A DNA stretch of 64,000 nt, from contig NZ_MSCI01000001.1 of assembly GCF_002954585.1 (NCBI RefSeq), positions 1,302,001 through 1,366,000 of the forward strand. The letters are read 5' to 3'. Position numbers and translations under genes: made by a program. Within the stretch, counting starts at the first letter, position 1, and every line of letters starts with the position of its first letter. The notes beneath the pieces are model-generated. The model had not been told where the DNA came from and ran no database searches. It saw only the letters and a program-made list of their open reading frames with translations. This stretch comes from Vibrio chagasii (lineage in GTDB: Bacteria > Pseudomonadota > Gammaproteobacteria > Enterobacterales > Vibrionaceae). This document shows positions 1 through 9,694 of the stretch, piece by piece.

Positions 1-1
1 T

Positions 2-325
2 GGTGACAAGCGTGCTTTTGAGCGTTCCTCCCTGAGTGAAGATCTTATTAATCAAAGCCTAAATCACTGCTTTGAATTCGAAGCGACTGCGACCAACCAA
101 CTGACTTTGACACGCTCAGATTCATCTGCCGCAATTCACTACCAACAAGACGCGAGCTACCCATTTGTTCAGCTTTATACTCCAACGAGTGAACAGAGCA
201 TTGCGATAGAGCCCATGACTTGCCCTGCCGATGCATTCAATAACCAGATTGGCTTATTGACGCTGAACCCGAACCAGTCTCAAACCTTCACTTGGCAATG
301 CCAAGCCACCTATCAACCAAAATAA
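2..325 (+). CDS. aldose 1-epimerase family protein, C-terminal part (gene starts before the window)
   Basis: The frame is open from the first base to the TAA at 323-325, so this is the last ~107 codons of a gene beginning upstream. The stretch around PFVQLYTP followed by IAIEPMTCPADAFN matches the C-terminal beta-sandwich signature of the galactose mutarotase family, which interconverts alpha and beta anomers of aldoses. It faces the beta-glucoside operon and ends about 45 bp from the phosphorylase gene, with a shared hairpin between them. A role in converting the anomer released by the neighbouring GH1 and GH94 enzymes is inferred. Substrate cannot be told from this fragment. Confidence 0.8.
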   Translation, partial: GDKRAFERSSLSEDLINQSLNHCFEFEATATNQLTLTRSDSSAAIHYQQDASYPFVQLYTPTSEQSIAIEPMTCPADAFNNQIGLLTLNPNQSQTFTWQCQATYQPK

Positions 326-340
326 CCAAACGAAAGAGCA

Positions 341-370
341 ATAAAGGGCGCATAAAGCGCCCCTCTCTTT
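341..370. terminator. bidirectional terminator between epimerase and phosphorylase genes
   Basis: Perfect GGGCGC/GCGCCC stem (346-351 with 357-362) around a five-base loop. It is extended weakly by A-rich and T-rich flanks and sits between two convergent genes. Confidence 0.7.
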
Positions 371-371
371 G

Positions 372-2783
372 TTAACCTAAAACCACTTCCACCGTGTGCT
401 CACCCGATGTAAATACCGGTGCTTTATTGCCTGAAATCAGGTCACCATTGACCTTCATCTCAACCACACCTTTACACACGTTGTTCGGGTTCGTGACATG
501 AATATTGTATGTTGCACCACGGAACTGGCGACGGACTTTGAACTCAGGCCACTCAGCGGGGATACAAGGGTCCACCAGCAAGCCATCAATTTCAGGTCGA
601 ACACCCAGAATCCACTGAGTACCTGCAACGTATGTCCAAGATGAAGTACCCGACAGCCATGCATTACGACCTAGGCCGAACTGTTTATGTTCGTCGCCCA
701 AGATGTTTTGTGGGTAGCAGTATGGCTCCGATTCGAAGGTATCAATATCGTCGTTCTTCGAAGCCGGGTTAATTTGACGGTAGTACTCGTAAGCACGCTC
801 GCCATTGCCCATTTTCGCTTCTGCAATCATCACCCACGGGTTTGAGTGAAGGAAAATACCGCCGTTCTCTTTCGCACCCGGTGGGTATGTCGAAACACCA
901 CCAAGTTGTGGATCAAAGCCGTTGTAACCAGGAGTTGAAAGCTTGATACCATTGGTCGTGTTCAGCTTGTTGTAAACCGAATCTAGCGCTTGTGTCGCAC
1001 GCTCTTGCGTTGCGAAACCAGAAATCACAGGCCAGCTTTGACCGTTAGTGTAGATCTGCCCTTGTTCATTCTTATGAGAGCCAATCGGCAGGCCTTGCTC
1101 ATCAAAGTAACGCACAAACCATTCGCCATCCCAACCGCATTCATTCACAGTGCTCTGCATTTGTTGGTATTGCTCTTTGAACTGAGCTGTTGGTTGTTCC
1201 TCACCGCGTAGCTCACAAAGGTCCAACATATCAAGCAGGGCTTTACCGTACATGTTAGCTACCATCATCGACTCAGCACCTGTTGGCAGGTTCACCGTGT
1301 CATTCCAGTCTGCAAACCCTAATAATGGTAGGCCGTGCTCACCGGTGTTGGTGTATGTAAATTTAATCGCGCGACACAAGTGATCCCAAACGGTGCCTGT
1401 TTCTACAGGGTTGCCCGCTTTATCTTTTTGGTAGAACGGAATCTCTTTGTTCAAGAAGTCAGCATTGCCTGTCTCTTTCACATATTGAGTGACTGCGTAG
1501 ATGATCCACAGATGATCGTCACCGTAGTAATCCGGGCGATCTTCTTCTTCACGAGAGTCACCAGCGTTCGCTTCCATGGTCGATGGGAAGAACTGGTGCA
1601 TCGCAGAGCCATTAGTGTTTTGCACCGATAGCAGGCGCTCAATGAACTCGCGCGCCTCTTCTGGCATATGAGTAATAACGCCCAATGTATCTTGTGAAGA
1701 ATCGCGGAAACCGATGCCGCGTGCGCCATAACCAAGCTGATACAGAGACAGGTAACGAGACCAGTTTTTAGTAGTGTGGCATTGGCGTGGGTTGTGTACG
1801 TTAAGCATCGAATTCATAGCAGGGTCTGGCGTTTCAACCTGAACCGCTTGTAGGTAAGAATCCCAGTGCTCAGCCAGTTCAGCGAATGCCGAGTCAACCA
1901 CTTGGTGGTCACGGTATTTAGCCAGTAAAGGTTGCGCGACTTCTAGGCTCTCTTCTTGTGCAATTTGTACAACGGTACGTTCAGTCTGCTCTGGAGATAA
2001 CCAACCTAAACGCAGATTCAGTGCACCGATGTTGTCACCACGCAGACACTCGGTATTGCCAAGCTCATCGTTTTCTAACGCTTGCGGCGCAGCCCAAGTG
2101 CCATAACCAAACTGACCTAGGAATGATTGGCGATCACCGTCAAATGAAGTCGCAGGGCGATCCGCTGTCATCAGATTTACCGCATAGTCTCGCTTCATGA
2201 ACGCATACTGCTCAAGCACGGTATGACCCGACTCTTGCTGGTGTGCTTTGAGCGTCATGGTTTGTGGAACCCAATCCGCATTCAATAGTTGCTTAAGTGC
2301 ATCGAAGTGTGTGAATTCGTATACAGGCACAACATCAACGTGCAGCGCTTTGTCTGAAATGTTGGTGACTTTGATGTCTTGTAGAAGAACTTGGTCTGCT
2401 TTTGGCACGAAGAAGGTCGCTTCACAACGCACACCAAACGCTTCTGCAATGATGGTGGTGTAAGACAAGCCTGTGTGGTTTTCAAACTTATCCAGCGGCT
2501 TCAATGTTGGTGTGTAGAAAGGTGAAAATATTTCCAAGTTGCCCGCTTCATCACGCACCTTGAGGTACATGGTCGAGCCTTTGAAATCTGAGTTTGGCAG
2601 CTGAGCAATGTACTTAGTGATACGGTTCAGTGCCGGATCACCTTTACACAACAACACACCGCCGTTGCTATCGACAATACCACCGAAATCTAATGTACCT
2701 ACATAGTTACACCATTTGATCGGTGTACACGGCGTGGTTGCTACGTATTCTTTGTTTTTATCGTCAAAATATCCGAATTTCAT
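372..2783 (-). CDS. glycoside hydrolase family 94 disaccharide phosphorylase (cellobiose phosphorylase-like)
   Basis: About 803 residues, the usual length of GH94 phosphorylases, which split a beta-linked disaccharide with inorganic phosphate into a sugar 1-phosphate and a free sugar in the cytoplasm. The N-terminus MKFGYFDDKNKEYV is typical of cellobiose phosphorylases, and FADWND (middle of the protein) contains the expected catalytic Asp. The frame is open further upstream, but ATG at 2783 has an AGGGAT Shine-Dalgarno seven bases ahead and matches the family start. It is the last gene of the ABC/GH1 operon. Cellobiose is the likely substrate, but laminaribiose or another beta-glucobiose cannot be excluded; N,N'-diacetylchitobiose seems less likely from context. 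Confidence 0.85.
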   Translation of the reverse strand: MKFGYFDDKNKEYVATTPCTPIKWCNYVGTLDFGGIVDSNGGVLLCKGDPALNRITKYIAQLPNSDFKGSTMYLKVRDEAGNLEIFSPFYTPTLKPLDKFENHTGLSYTTIIAEAFGVRCEATFFVPKADQVLLQDIKVTNISDKALHVDVVPVYEFTHFDALKQLLNADWVPQTMTLKAHQQESGHTVLEQYAFMKRDYAVNLMTADRPATSFDGDRQSFLGQFGYGTWAAPQALENDELGNTECLRGDNIGALNLRLGWLSPEQTERTVVQIAQEESLEVAQPLLAKYRDHQVVDSAFAELAEHWDSYLQAVQVETPDPAMNSMLNVHNPRQCHTTKNWSRYLSLYQLGYGARGIGFRDSSQDTLGVITHMPEEAREFIERLLSVQNTNGSAMHQFFPSTMEANAGDSREEEDRPDYYGDDHLWIIYAVTQYVKETGNADFLNKEIPFYQKDKAGNPVETGTVWDHLCRAIKFTYTNTGEHGLPLLGFADWNDTVNLPTGAESMMVANMYGKALLDMLDLCELRGEEQPTAQFKEQYQQMQSTVNECGWDGEWFVRYFDEQGLPIGSHKNEQGQIYTNGQSWPVISGFATQERATQALDSVYNKLNTTNGIKLSTPGYNGFDPQLGGVSTYPPGAKENGGIFLHSNPWVMIAEAKMGNGERAYEYYRQINPASKNDDIDTFESEPYCYPQNILGDEHKQFGLGRNAWLSGTSSWTYVAGTQWILGVRPEIDGLLVDPCIPAEWPEFKVRRQFRGATYNIHVTNPNNVCKGVVEMKVNGDLISGNKAPVFTSGEHTVEVVLG

Positions 2784-2875
2784 CATCACTATCCCTAGCC
2801 CCTCCCAAATCAGGAGGAGCCAAAACAATTTGTCGTAAGTAGAGTGGTATCAGCTCGTTGGCTGACTTAAATTGA

Positions 2876-3967
2876 CTAGCTCGCTAGCGAGTTCTCGCTC
2901 AGTGCGTCAAACAGATGGAAAGCATCCAAGTCCAAATAAAGTGTCAGTTCTTTCACATCCACTTCAGCGGCTTGGGTTTCAACCATCAGCGGTTGACCAC
3001 CGATTTCTGTTTTCAGAAGAATGCTCGCACCTAGCAGTTCCTTGTCTTTGATTTTCACAGGGAATGGCAGCACACGGTCGTGGTCAACTTGCTCAGCACG
3101 TAGGTGGATGTCTGTTGGACGAACACCAAAGTGAAGCGCTAGGTTTTTAGATGCTAGAGACTTAAAGCGCTCTGGCAGTGGGATATGAACATCGCCAAGT
3201 TCAACGAAGAATTCTCCTTCTTTTTCAATCAGCTTAGCTTCCAACATGTTCATTGACGGGTTACCAATGAATTGCGCGACAAACTTGTTAGCTGGGCGTT
3301 GGAACACCTCGGTTGGCGTGCCCACTTGAGCAACATAACCGTCTTTCAGAATCACGATGCGGTCTGCTAGCGTCATCGCTTCGATCTGGTCGTGTGTAAC
3401 GTAGATCGTGGTCGTTTTCAGCTCGCGGTGTAGGTGTTTGATCTCTTCACGCATCACGCCACGAAGTTTTGCATCGAGGTTAGATAGCGGCTCATCAAAC
3501 AAGAACACTTTCGGAGTACGAACCATCGCGCGGCCCATAGCTACACGCTGACGCTGACCACCAGAGAGCTCTTTTGGCTTACGGTTTAGTAACGGATCAA
3601 GCTCTAGCATTTTCGCCGCTTTGCGTACTTCTACGTCAATCTCTGCCTTTGGCATGCCCTTCAGTTTCAGAGCGAAAGCGATGTTCTCGTAAACCGTCAT
3701 GTGTGGGTACAATGCATAGCTTTGGAATACCATTGCTAAGTCACGGTCTTTGGCATCAACCTTGTTCATCACTTTGCCACCAACCACGATGTCACCAGAA
3801 CTGATGCTTTCTAGGCCTGCTAGCATGCGAAGGGTAGTCGACTTACCACAGCCAGATGGGCCAAGGAAAACCACGAACTCACCGTCTTCGACCGTAAAAT
3901 CAAACTCTTTAACCACTTCAACATCACCAAATGATTTCTTGATGTTTTTGAATTCTACTTTAGCCAT
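2876..3967 (-). CDS. ABC transporter ATP-binding protein, MalK/MsmK (UgpC) type
   Basis: 363 residues. Walker A GPSGCGKST lies near residue 37, the signature LSGGQRQRVAMGRA follows, then Walker B VFLFDEPLSNLD and the switch His in YVTHDQ. The C-terminal third is the TOBE/OB regulatory domain found in sugar-importer ATPases of the MalK family. It energises the two permeases encoded downstream in this listing (upstream in the operon). Its ATG overlaps the stop of the GH1 gene (TAATG), indicating translational coupling. The carbohydrate specificity comes from the binding protein, not from this subunit. Confidence 0.93.
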   Translation of the reverse strand: MAKVEFKNIKKSFGDVEVVKEFDFTVEDGEFVVFLGPSGCGKSTTLRMLAGLESISSGDIVVGGKVMNKVDAKDRDLAMVFQSYALYPHMTVYENIAFALKLKGMPKAEIDVEVRKAAKMLELDPLLNRKPKELSGGQRQRVAMGRAMVRTPKVFLFDEPLSNLDAKLRGVMREEIKHLHRELKTTTIYVTHDQIEAMTLADRIVILKDGYVAQVGTPTEVFQRPANKFVAQFIGNPSMNMLEAKLIEKEGEFFVELGDVHIPLPERFKSLASKNLALHFGVRPTDIHLRAEQVDHDRVLPFPVKIKDKELLGASILLKTEIGGQPLMVETQAAEVDVKELTLYLDLDAFHLFDALSENSLAS

Positions 3968-5316
3968 TATCTGTTCTCCTCAACGCGCTCTTGAAGCATG
4001 TTTCGGTACGCAATTGCGCTCTGTTTCAGTGTTCTTTCTTGGGTGGTGTAATCAACATGGACGATGCCAAAGCGTTGGCAGTAGCCGAATGCCCACTCAA
4101 AGTTATCCATTAGACTCCACGCAAAGTAGCCATCAACTTTCACACCTGCTTCAACGGCGTTGTGAACTGCTTCAATGTGGCCTTGGAAGTAACGAACACG
4201 TTGGTCATCCATCACTTGTCCGTTAACACGCTCGTCGTTACCTGCTGCACCATTCTCTGTGATGTAGATAGGCGGCATATTTTCGTAACGAGCATCCAGT
4301 CTTACCAATAAATCAGTTAGGCCTTGTGGATTGATTTCCCAGCCGATATAAGTGTGTTCTGCGTCAGTCTGTTTTACTGATTCAATGTCACCATTTTCAT
4401 TGAAGCGAGCGACATTACGTGTGTAGTAGTTGATACCGATGTAATCAACCGGTGCACTTATGATGTCTAGATCGCCTTCTAGAATCATCGGCATGTTCAT
4501 CGCTTGACGGTCGACTACTGGCTGTGGGTATTCACCCTTTAGCACAGGGTCGATGAACCAGTGGTAGTTCTCTGCTTCACAGTAGTCTGCAGCGCCTTGA
4601 TCTTGCGGTGTCAGTGGGTAAGCCGGAGTCGCGTTAAATACCACACCATGCTTAGCATGAGGTGCATTCTTACGAAGAATCGGCATCGCCAAACCATGAC
4701 CTAGCATTAAGTGGTGAGAGGCTAAGAAACCTTCTTTTTCACCCTTGATACCCGGTGCATGCTCGCCCCAACGGTAGCCTAAGAACGCAGATACAAACGG
4801 TTCGTTCAATGTGGTGTAAACATCAATTTTATTGCCAAAGTAGTTACTCACCACTTCTGCATACTCAGCAAACTTGTAAGACGTTTCACGGTTTAACCAA
4901 CCACCTTTGTCTTCTAGGTATTGCGGTAGATCCCAGTGATAAAGTGTCACGAACACCTTCATTCCACGGGCATGACATTCATCGATGATCTGCTCGTAAA
5001 ACTCCAGACCTTGCTGATTCACCACACCGTCTTGCGGCAAGATACGTGGCCATGCAATTGACAGACGGTAAGCATCAACACCTAAGCCTTGAATCATCTC
5101 GATATCTTGTTGCCACAAGTGGTAGTGGTCGCACGCCACATCACCACTATCGCCGTTATCTACCTTACCTGGCGTCTTACAAAACGTGTCCCAGATAGAC
5201 GGTGTACGACCGCCCTCTTCAACGCCGCCTTCAATTTGGTATGCAGATGTCGCGACACCGAATACAAATTCCTTACTGCGTAACTTTGAATCACTTGGAA
5301 GTTGAAATTTATTCAT
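3967..5316 (-). CDS. glycoside hydrolase family 1 beta-glucosidase
   Basis: 449 residues, normal for GH1. The start FVFGVATSAYQIEG is the classic GH1 N-terminal motif. TLNEPFV carries the acid/base Glu and YITENGAAG the nucleophile Glu, so the enzyme looks intact. There is no signal peptide, so it acts in the cytoplasm, hydrolysing imported beta-glucosides to glucose. It lies between the permease and ATPase genes of the same operon. The operon therefore encodes both a hydrolytic (GH1) and a phosphorolytic (GH94) route; the GH1 may take aryl-beta-glucosides or longer oligomers while GH94 takes the disaccharide (inference). Confidence 0.93.
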   Translation of the reverse strand: MNKFQLPSDSKLRSKEFVFGVATSAYQIEGGVEEGGRTPSIWDTFCKTPGKVDNGDSGDVACDHYHLWQQDIEMIQGLGVDAYRLSIAWPRILPQDGVVNQQGLEFYEQIIDECHARGMKVFVTLYHWDLPQYLEDKGGWLNRETSYKFAEYAEVVSNYFGNKIDVYTTLNEPFVSAFLGYRWGEHAPGIKGEKEGFLASHHLMLGHGLAMPILRKNAPHAKHGVVFNATPAYPLTPQDQGAADYCEAENYHWFIDPVLKGEYPQPVVDRQAMNMPMILEGDLDIISAPVDYIGINYYTRNVARFNENGDIESVKQTDAEHTYIGWEINPQGLTDLLVRLDARYENMPPIYITENGAAGNDERVNGQVMDDQRVRYFQGHIEAVHNAVEAGVKVDGYFAWSLMDNFEWAFGYCQRFGIVHVDYTTQERTLKQSAIAYRNMLQERVEENR

Positions 5317-5333
5317 TGTTATAACCCTTAAAC

Positions 5334-6227
5334 CTAACCTTTAACTGCGCCGGACGTTAAACCACTGATCATCTGTTTCGATGCGAGCAGGTATGTAATC
5401 ACGAGTGGTAAAATAGAAATTGTGGTACCTAGCATTACCGCGCCCCATGGCGTATTCGGAATACCTTGAACACTTCGTAGTGCTTGTGTGATGACGTAAT
5501 TGTCAGGGTTGTTCAGCACCACAAGAGGCTGCATAAACATGTTCCAGAAGAAGACGAACTGCACGATAGCGAGTGTTGCTAGTGCTGGTTTCATCAGTGG
5601 CAGTACCACACTCCAGTACGTTCTGAACTCACCTGCACCATCTAACTTCGCTGCTTCTAATAGCTCTTTAGGAATCGATGCAATCACGTGCTGACGCATC
5701 AAGAAGATACCAAATGGCGTGGTTGTGAACGGTAGCCATACCGCCATGTGGTTATCCAACAAGCCTAAGAATTTCACGATCATGAAGTAAGGGATCAAGC
5801 TAAGCACTGGCGGAATCGCCATTGAGCCAACCAGCATGCCGAACAACACGTTCTTACCGCGGAACTTAAACACAGCAAACGCGTAGCCACCCATGCTACA
5901 AAACAGCAGCGAGATGGTTGTGCCTAAGAAAGCCACGTAAATCGAGTTAAACATCGCTTTCCAAAACGGCATGATTTCCAGCAGTTTTGCGTAGTTCACC
6001 ATTAGGCTGTCGCCAATCGCAAAGCTGATGCCCGAGCCGAAGATCTCCGAACGGTCACGTGTTGAAAGCAGTGCAGACCACACAAATGGGAACACCGTAA
6101 TGATTGCGGAAACAATCAGTAATATGCCGAGCATGACCATCAAGATCTTAGTCATGATGTACATGGTGCGTTCGCTTGGCATTAGGCCACTTAGTGGTGA
6201 GGTATTTGTCTTAATTGATGTCGACAT
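5334..6227 (-). CDS. sugar ABC transporter permease, MalG type
   Basis: 297 residues with about six transmembrane segments. The BPD_transp_1 EAA loop is visible as ELLEAAKLDGAGEFRTYWSVVLPLMKP near residue 200, the contact site for the MalK-type ATPase. It begins one base after the stop of the MalF-type permease gene and ends 17 bases before the GH1 start, so it is clearly part of the same transcript. With its partner it forms the inner-membrane channel for the disaccharide. Confidence 0.92.
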   Translation of the reverse strand: MSTSIKTNTSPLSGLMPSERTMYIMTKILMVMLGILLIVSAIITVFPFVWSALLSTRDRSEIFGSGISFAIGDSLMVNYAKLLEIMPFWKAMFNSIYVAFLGTTISLLFCSMGGYAFAVFKFRGKNVLFGMLVGSMAIPPVLSLIPYFMIVKFLGLLDNHMAVWLPFTTTPFGIFLMRQHVIASIPKELLEAAKLDGAGEFRTYWSVVLPLMKPALATLAIVQFVFFWNMFMQPLVVLNNPDNYVITQALRSVQGIPNTPWGAVMLGTTISILPLVITYLLASKQMISGLTSGAVKG

Positions 6228-6228
6228 C

Positions 6229-7215
6229 TTAATGTTCCCCTAAGCCTTTCTTACCGAAGAATAAAAATTGAACCAAAGTACAAGACGCGATCAGTGCAAA
6301 CAGAAGCCATGAAATTGCTGACGCTGTGCCCATTTCTAACCATTCCCAACCCACTTTGTAGAGGTACATAGAGATAGTTAAACCAGATTGACCCGTACCA
6401 CCTGTACCACGCGTTAGAACGAACGGTTCTTCAAACATTTGCAGGTTACCGATGATGGTCATGGTGATTGCAAAGAAGATGAATGGACGAATCATTGGTA
6501 GTGAGATGTTCCAGAAGCGGCGGAAGGCATTCGCACCATCCATACGAGCAGCTTCTAAAATATCTTTAGGAATCGTCATTAAACCAGTGGTGTAAAGGAC
6601 GATGTTAAAACCGGTGTATTTCCAGAAAACCATGATCGCGATAGACGGCTTCACCATAGTGGCATCATCTAACCAGCGGATCGGTTGAAAATCGTTAACC
6701 CAAGCAAACGCCCAACCAAACAGCGTGCTATCGGCCAATGCCATTAGCGTTTGGTTGATAATTCCTGAGTTAGGAGAATACATATTGAAAAAAATCAGTG
6801 ACGCTGCGACCGTTGATGTGATGAACGGTAGAAAGTACGCCGATGTTAGCCAGTGACGCATACGGTCACCCATTGAAACCAACATGTAAGCCACTGGAAT
6901 AGCGACTAAGTGCTGAGCAACACCCGATGTGATTGCTAGCCATAATGTGTTCTTTAATGAACGCCATAGCCATGGGTCAGTCAAGGCAATGTGATAGTTC
7001 TCAAAACCAACGAACTCCATTGCATCCATGCCCTGTACTGGGTTCCATTCGTGGAACGACAGGTAAACAGAGAACAACAGCGGGAAGATCCCAAATACAG
7101 AAAAAATGATCAGAAACGGCAGAAGGAATCCATACGGTGTAAGCGCTTTCAAATTCAGACGAGAAAAAAGGCTTTGCTCAGAAGGTTCTATCGTTGTGCT
7201 CGCTGTATGATTCAT
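6229..7215 (-). CDS. sugar ABC transporter permease, MalF type
   Basis: 328 residues, six predicted transmembrane helices starting with YGFLLPFLIIFSVFGIFPLL. The EAA loop ILEAARMDGANAFRRFWNISLPMIRP is near residue 220. It pairs with the MalG-type permease immediately downstream in the operon. A hairpin with a T-run separates it from the binding-protein gene and may lower its expression relative to that protein. Confidence 0.92.
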   Translation of the reverse strand: MNHTASTTIEPSEQSLFSRLNLKALTPYGFLLPFLIIFSVFGIFPLLFSVYLSFHEWNPVQGMDAMEFVGFENYHIALTDPWLWRSLKNTLWLAITSGVAQHLVAIPVAYMLVSMGDRMRHWLTSAYFLPFITSTVAASLIFFNMYSPNSGIINQTLMALADSTLFGWAFAWVNDFQPIRWLDDATMVKPSIAIMVFWKYTGFNIVLYTTGLMTIPKDILEAARMDGANAFRRFWNISLPMIRPFIFFAITMTIIGNLQMFEEPFVLTRGTGGTGQSGLTISMYLYKVGWEWLEMGTASAISWLLFALIASCTLVQFLFFGKKGLGEH

Positions 7216-7228
7216 AGTAACGACCTCT

Positions 7229-7259
7229 TAAAAAAGGAAGCGCGTTATCCACGCTTCCT
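7229..7259 (-). terminator. intra-operon terminator/attenuator after the binding-protein gene
   Basis: On the minus strand, AGGAAGCG (7252-7259) pairs with CGCTTCCT (7235-7242) around a nine-base loop and is followed by a run of six T. It lies between the binding-protein stop and the permease start. Such partial terminators commonly give high binding-protein and low permease levels. Confidence 0.75.
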
Positions 7260-7282
7260 CACTTACTCAAAGTAATAACAAA

Positions 7283-8530
7283 TTAAAGATTACGCGTACG
7301 ACGCTTAATTAGGCGCTCTGCCTCTTTCAATGCAGTCTCGATGTCCTTACCTTCATCAAGCACTTCCATCAATGCGTTCTCTAAAATTATAGAGCGTGCT
7401 ACGTGGTCGCCTTGAGCTGGAGATACTGGCTTGATGTTCTGTGCCACTTCTGCAAATAGAAGACGTGCTTTCTGACCACCTAGGAACTCCATCTCTTCTT
7501 GGAATAACTCATCGTCATACGTCGTTACGTTCGCAGGGAAAGCCGCAATCGTTTCGAAGTGCTTAAGTTGAACTTCACGGTCCGTCGTCATGTACTCGAT
7601 AAGCGCCCATGCTTCATCTGGGTTTTCAGATTGCGTTGGGATAGATAGAAACGAACCACCCCAGCTGCCGTAGATACCATCAGGAAGGTTTTCTACTGCC
7701 CACTTACCTTTGGTTTCAGGTGCAATCCAGTTGTTTAGGTGACCAAGTAGCCAAGCGCCAGAAAGTTGAGTTGCAAATGTGCCGTTGCGGAAGCCTTCGT
7801 ACCATTCGTTAGACCAAGCCAGAATGCGGCCATCTAAGCCTTTGTCGCGAATCTCTTTTGCCACTTCAAAAGCGTGAACAAAACGCTCAGATGTCACCAC
7901 TGGATTGCCATCTTTATCGAAGTAAAGACCTTCGCCTTCAGGAACTGTAGTAAAGATGATTGCTTGTGCTACGTCGGCGGCTGAAGCGATAAGCTGTACG
8001 TTTTGCTCTTTTAGTTTCTCACCAGCTGCGATGTATGAATCCCAATCTTTGATTGCGTCTTCTACATTGATGCCCGCTTTTTCAAATACGTCGGTGCGGT
8101 AGTACATAACACCAGGACCAAGGTCGACAGGAATACCGTACATGTCGCCGTCAGCGCCTTTACCTTGCGCCCATGCATATGGTGCGAATCGCTCTTGGTA
8201 CTTATCAGCACCGTAGTTTTCAGACAGGTTTACTAGGCCACCAGAACTTACGAATGGACCAATTTTCTCAACGTCCACAACAATCACGTCACCTGCACCA
8301 GAGCCTGTTGCCAGGTTAGTGGTTAGTTTCGTGTGGTGGTCACCGTGATTGTTCATAAGGTAATCCACTTTGATCCCTGTTTCCTTTTCGAAATCAGGCA
8401 GTAATACCTTCAGGCTGCTATCGAAATCAGGGAAGCCATCGAAACGAATCTCTTTGTCAGCAGCATTAACAGCTGTTGCACCTAGTCCTAAAGCAACCGC
8501 GCATGAAAGCGCTAAGGTCTTAAATTTCAT
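7283..8530 (-). CDS. periplasmic sugar-binding protein of an ABC importer
   Basis: 415 residues with a Sec signal peptide (MKFKTLALSCAVALGLGATAVNA, cut before ADKEI). The mature part is an extracellular solute-binding protein family 1 (MalE-like) fold, with typical segments such as DVIVVDVEKIGP, YGIPVDLGPGVMYYRTD and ALIEYMTT. It delivers the sugar to the MalF/MalG-type permeases. It is the first transport gene, 19 bases after the LacI-type regulator stop, so regulator and transporter appear cotranscribed. Substrate is inferred as cellobiose or a related beta-glucoside from GH1/GH94 linkage. Confidence 0.92.
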   Translation of the reverse strand: MKFKTLALSCAVALGLGATAVNAADKEIRFDGFPDFDSSLKVLLPDFEKETGIKVDYLMNNHGDHHTKLTTNLATGSGAGDVIVVDVEKIGPFVSSGGLVNLSENYGADKYQERFAPYAWAQGKGADGDMYGIPVDLGPGVMYYRTDVFEKAGINVEDAIKDWDSYIAAGEKLKEQNVQLIASAADVAQAIIFTTVPEGEGLYFDKDGNPVVTSERFVHAFEVAKEIRDKGLDGRILAWSNEWYEGFRNGTFATQLSGAWLLGHLNNWIAPETKGKWAVENLPDGIYGSWGGSFLSIPTQSENPDEAWALIEYMTTDREVQLKHFETIAAFPANVTTYDDELFQEEMEFLGGQKARLLFAEVAQNIKPVSPAQGDHVARSIILENALMEVLDEGKDIETALKEAERLIKRRTRNL

Positions 8531-8549
8531 CTTCTATCCTTAATATTTT

Positions 8550-9557
8550 TTATAGGGCAATGAGTAAATCCGATACCGAGTTTCTAGTGACCAACGTCGG
8601 CAACAATTTAAAATTCACGTCATGTTTAATTTTCTTTAGCTTTTGCAGAGTGAGCTGAACCGCTTCAATGCTCATCTCTTCAATGGGGAAATTAATGGTG
8701 GTCAAACTAGGGGTCAGATAACGCGCGAAGATGGTGTTATCGAAGCCCACAAGAGATATGTCTTTCGGAACCGACAATCCCTCGTTGTGTAAGACTTCGA
8801 AAGCGCCAAATGCCATGTGATCGTTTGAAGCAAATACAGCTGTGAAGTGGCACTTACGGTTGATCAACTTCTTCATAGCACTGATGCCGGTCTCTTCAGT
8901 AAATCCCGCCTCAGCGACCAAGGCCTCATCATATGGCACACCCGCTTCTTCCAAAGCCTTGCGATACCCCTGCAAACGCCCCCTAGCGTCTGCTTTATCT
9001 AAAGGCCCGGTGATACACGCGATATCTGTATGTCCCTTTTGCAAAAGATATTGAGTGGCGAGCAGCCCCCCGACTTCGTTATCAATATCAATGCAACTCA
9101 TCGCCATTTCTGGGATAACGCGGTTAATTAAAACCACAGGGGTCCCCTGTTCTTCCAATTCAATTAAATAGTCATCACTGAGCAGTTGAGTATGAAGAAT
9201 CAAAGCATCAACACGACGCCCCAACAAAAACTCCACAGACTCGCGCTGCCCTTGTTCGGTGTTCGAGCCCGCCGCAACAACAGCGTGGTAACCAAAGCGG
9301 CGTAGGTTTTCTTCTATACTGTGCAAGATGCCCGAATAGAAAGAGCCACCAAGCTCTGGAACAACAACGCCAACACTACCGGTACGACTTGAAGCCAAGG
9401 CTTGAGCGATAGAATTCGGGCGATAACCTAACTCCTTGATCGCTTTTTCAACCTTTAATTTCTTGTCATGACTCACTCTACTAGTGCCGTTGATCACTCT
9501 AGACACTGTCGCTTGAGACACACCTGCATGTTCTGATACGTGTTTAATTGTCGCCAC
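8550..9557 (-). CDS. LacI-family transcriptional regulator of the beta-glucoside operon
   Basis: 335 residues. The N-terminus MATIKHVSEHAGVSQATVSRVING is a LacI helix-turn-helix with hinge (RPNSIAQAL). The rest is a periplasmic-binding-protein-like sensor domain ending in DISLVGFDNTIFARYLTPSLTTI. It is first in the operon and two palindromes with the LacI-type central CG lie just upstream (9582-9595 and 9681-9694), consistent with autoregulation. A related palindrome precedes the porin gene. The inducer is probably the transported disaccharide or a product. Confidence 0.92.
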   Translation of the reverse strand: MATIKHVSEHAGVSQATVSRVINGTSRVSHDKKLKVEKAIKELGYRPNSIAQALASSRTGSVGVVVPELGGSFYSGILHSIEENLRRFGYHAVVAAGSNTEQGQRESVEFLLGRRVDALILHTQLLSDDYLIELEEQGTPVVLINRVIPEMAMSCIDIDNEVGGLLATQYLLQKGHTDIACITGPLDKADARGRLQGYRKALEEAGVPYDEALVAEAGFTEETGISAMKKLINRKCHFTAVFASNDHMAFGAFEVLHNEGLSVPKDISLVGFDNTIFARYLTPSLTTINFPIEEMSIEAVQLTLQKLKKIKHDVNFKLLPTLVTRNSVSDLLIAL

Positions 9558-9581
9558 TCGAACCTCGATACTTCATTAGCT

Positions 9582-9595
9582 TGTAACCGCTTACA
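9582..9595. promoter_or_regulatory. LacI-type operator
   Basis: TGTAACCGCTTACA, a palindrome with a central CG, 25 bases upstream of the LacI-type start codon. Same TGWAANCGCTTWCA pattern as 9681-9694 and 13755-13768. Confidence 0.7.
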
Positions 9596-9680
9596 AAACG
9601 ATTATTAAGAAATTACGTTTTAGTTGAAGTGAGTGTCATCACACTAAGCTTGGAGGTAAAAAGGCTGGATTTGGAAATCT

Positions 9681-9694
9681 TGAAAGCGCTTACA
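9681..9694. promoter_or_regulatory. LacI-type operator
   Basis: TGAAAGCGCTTACA, near-perfect palindrome about 85 bases upstream of the other copy. Two spaced copies suggest cooperative or looping repression of the operon. Confidence 0.7.
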
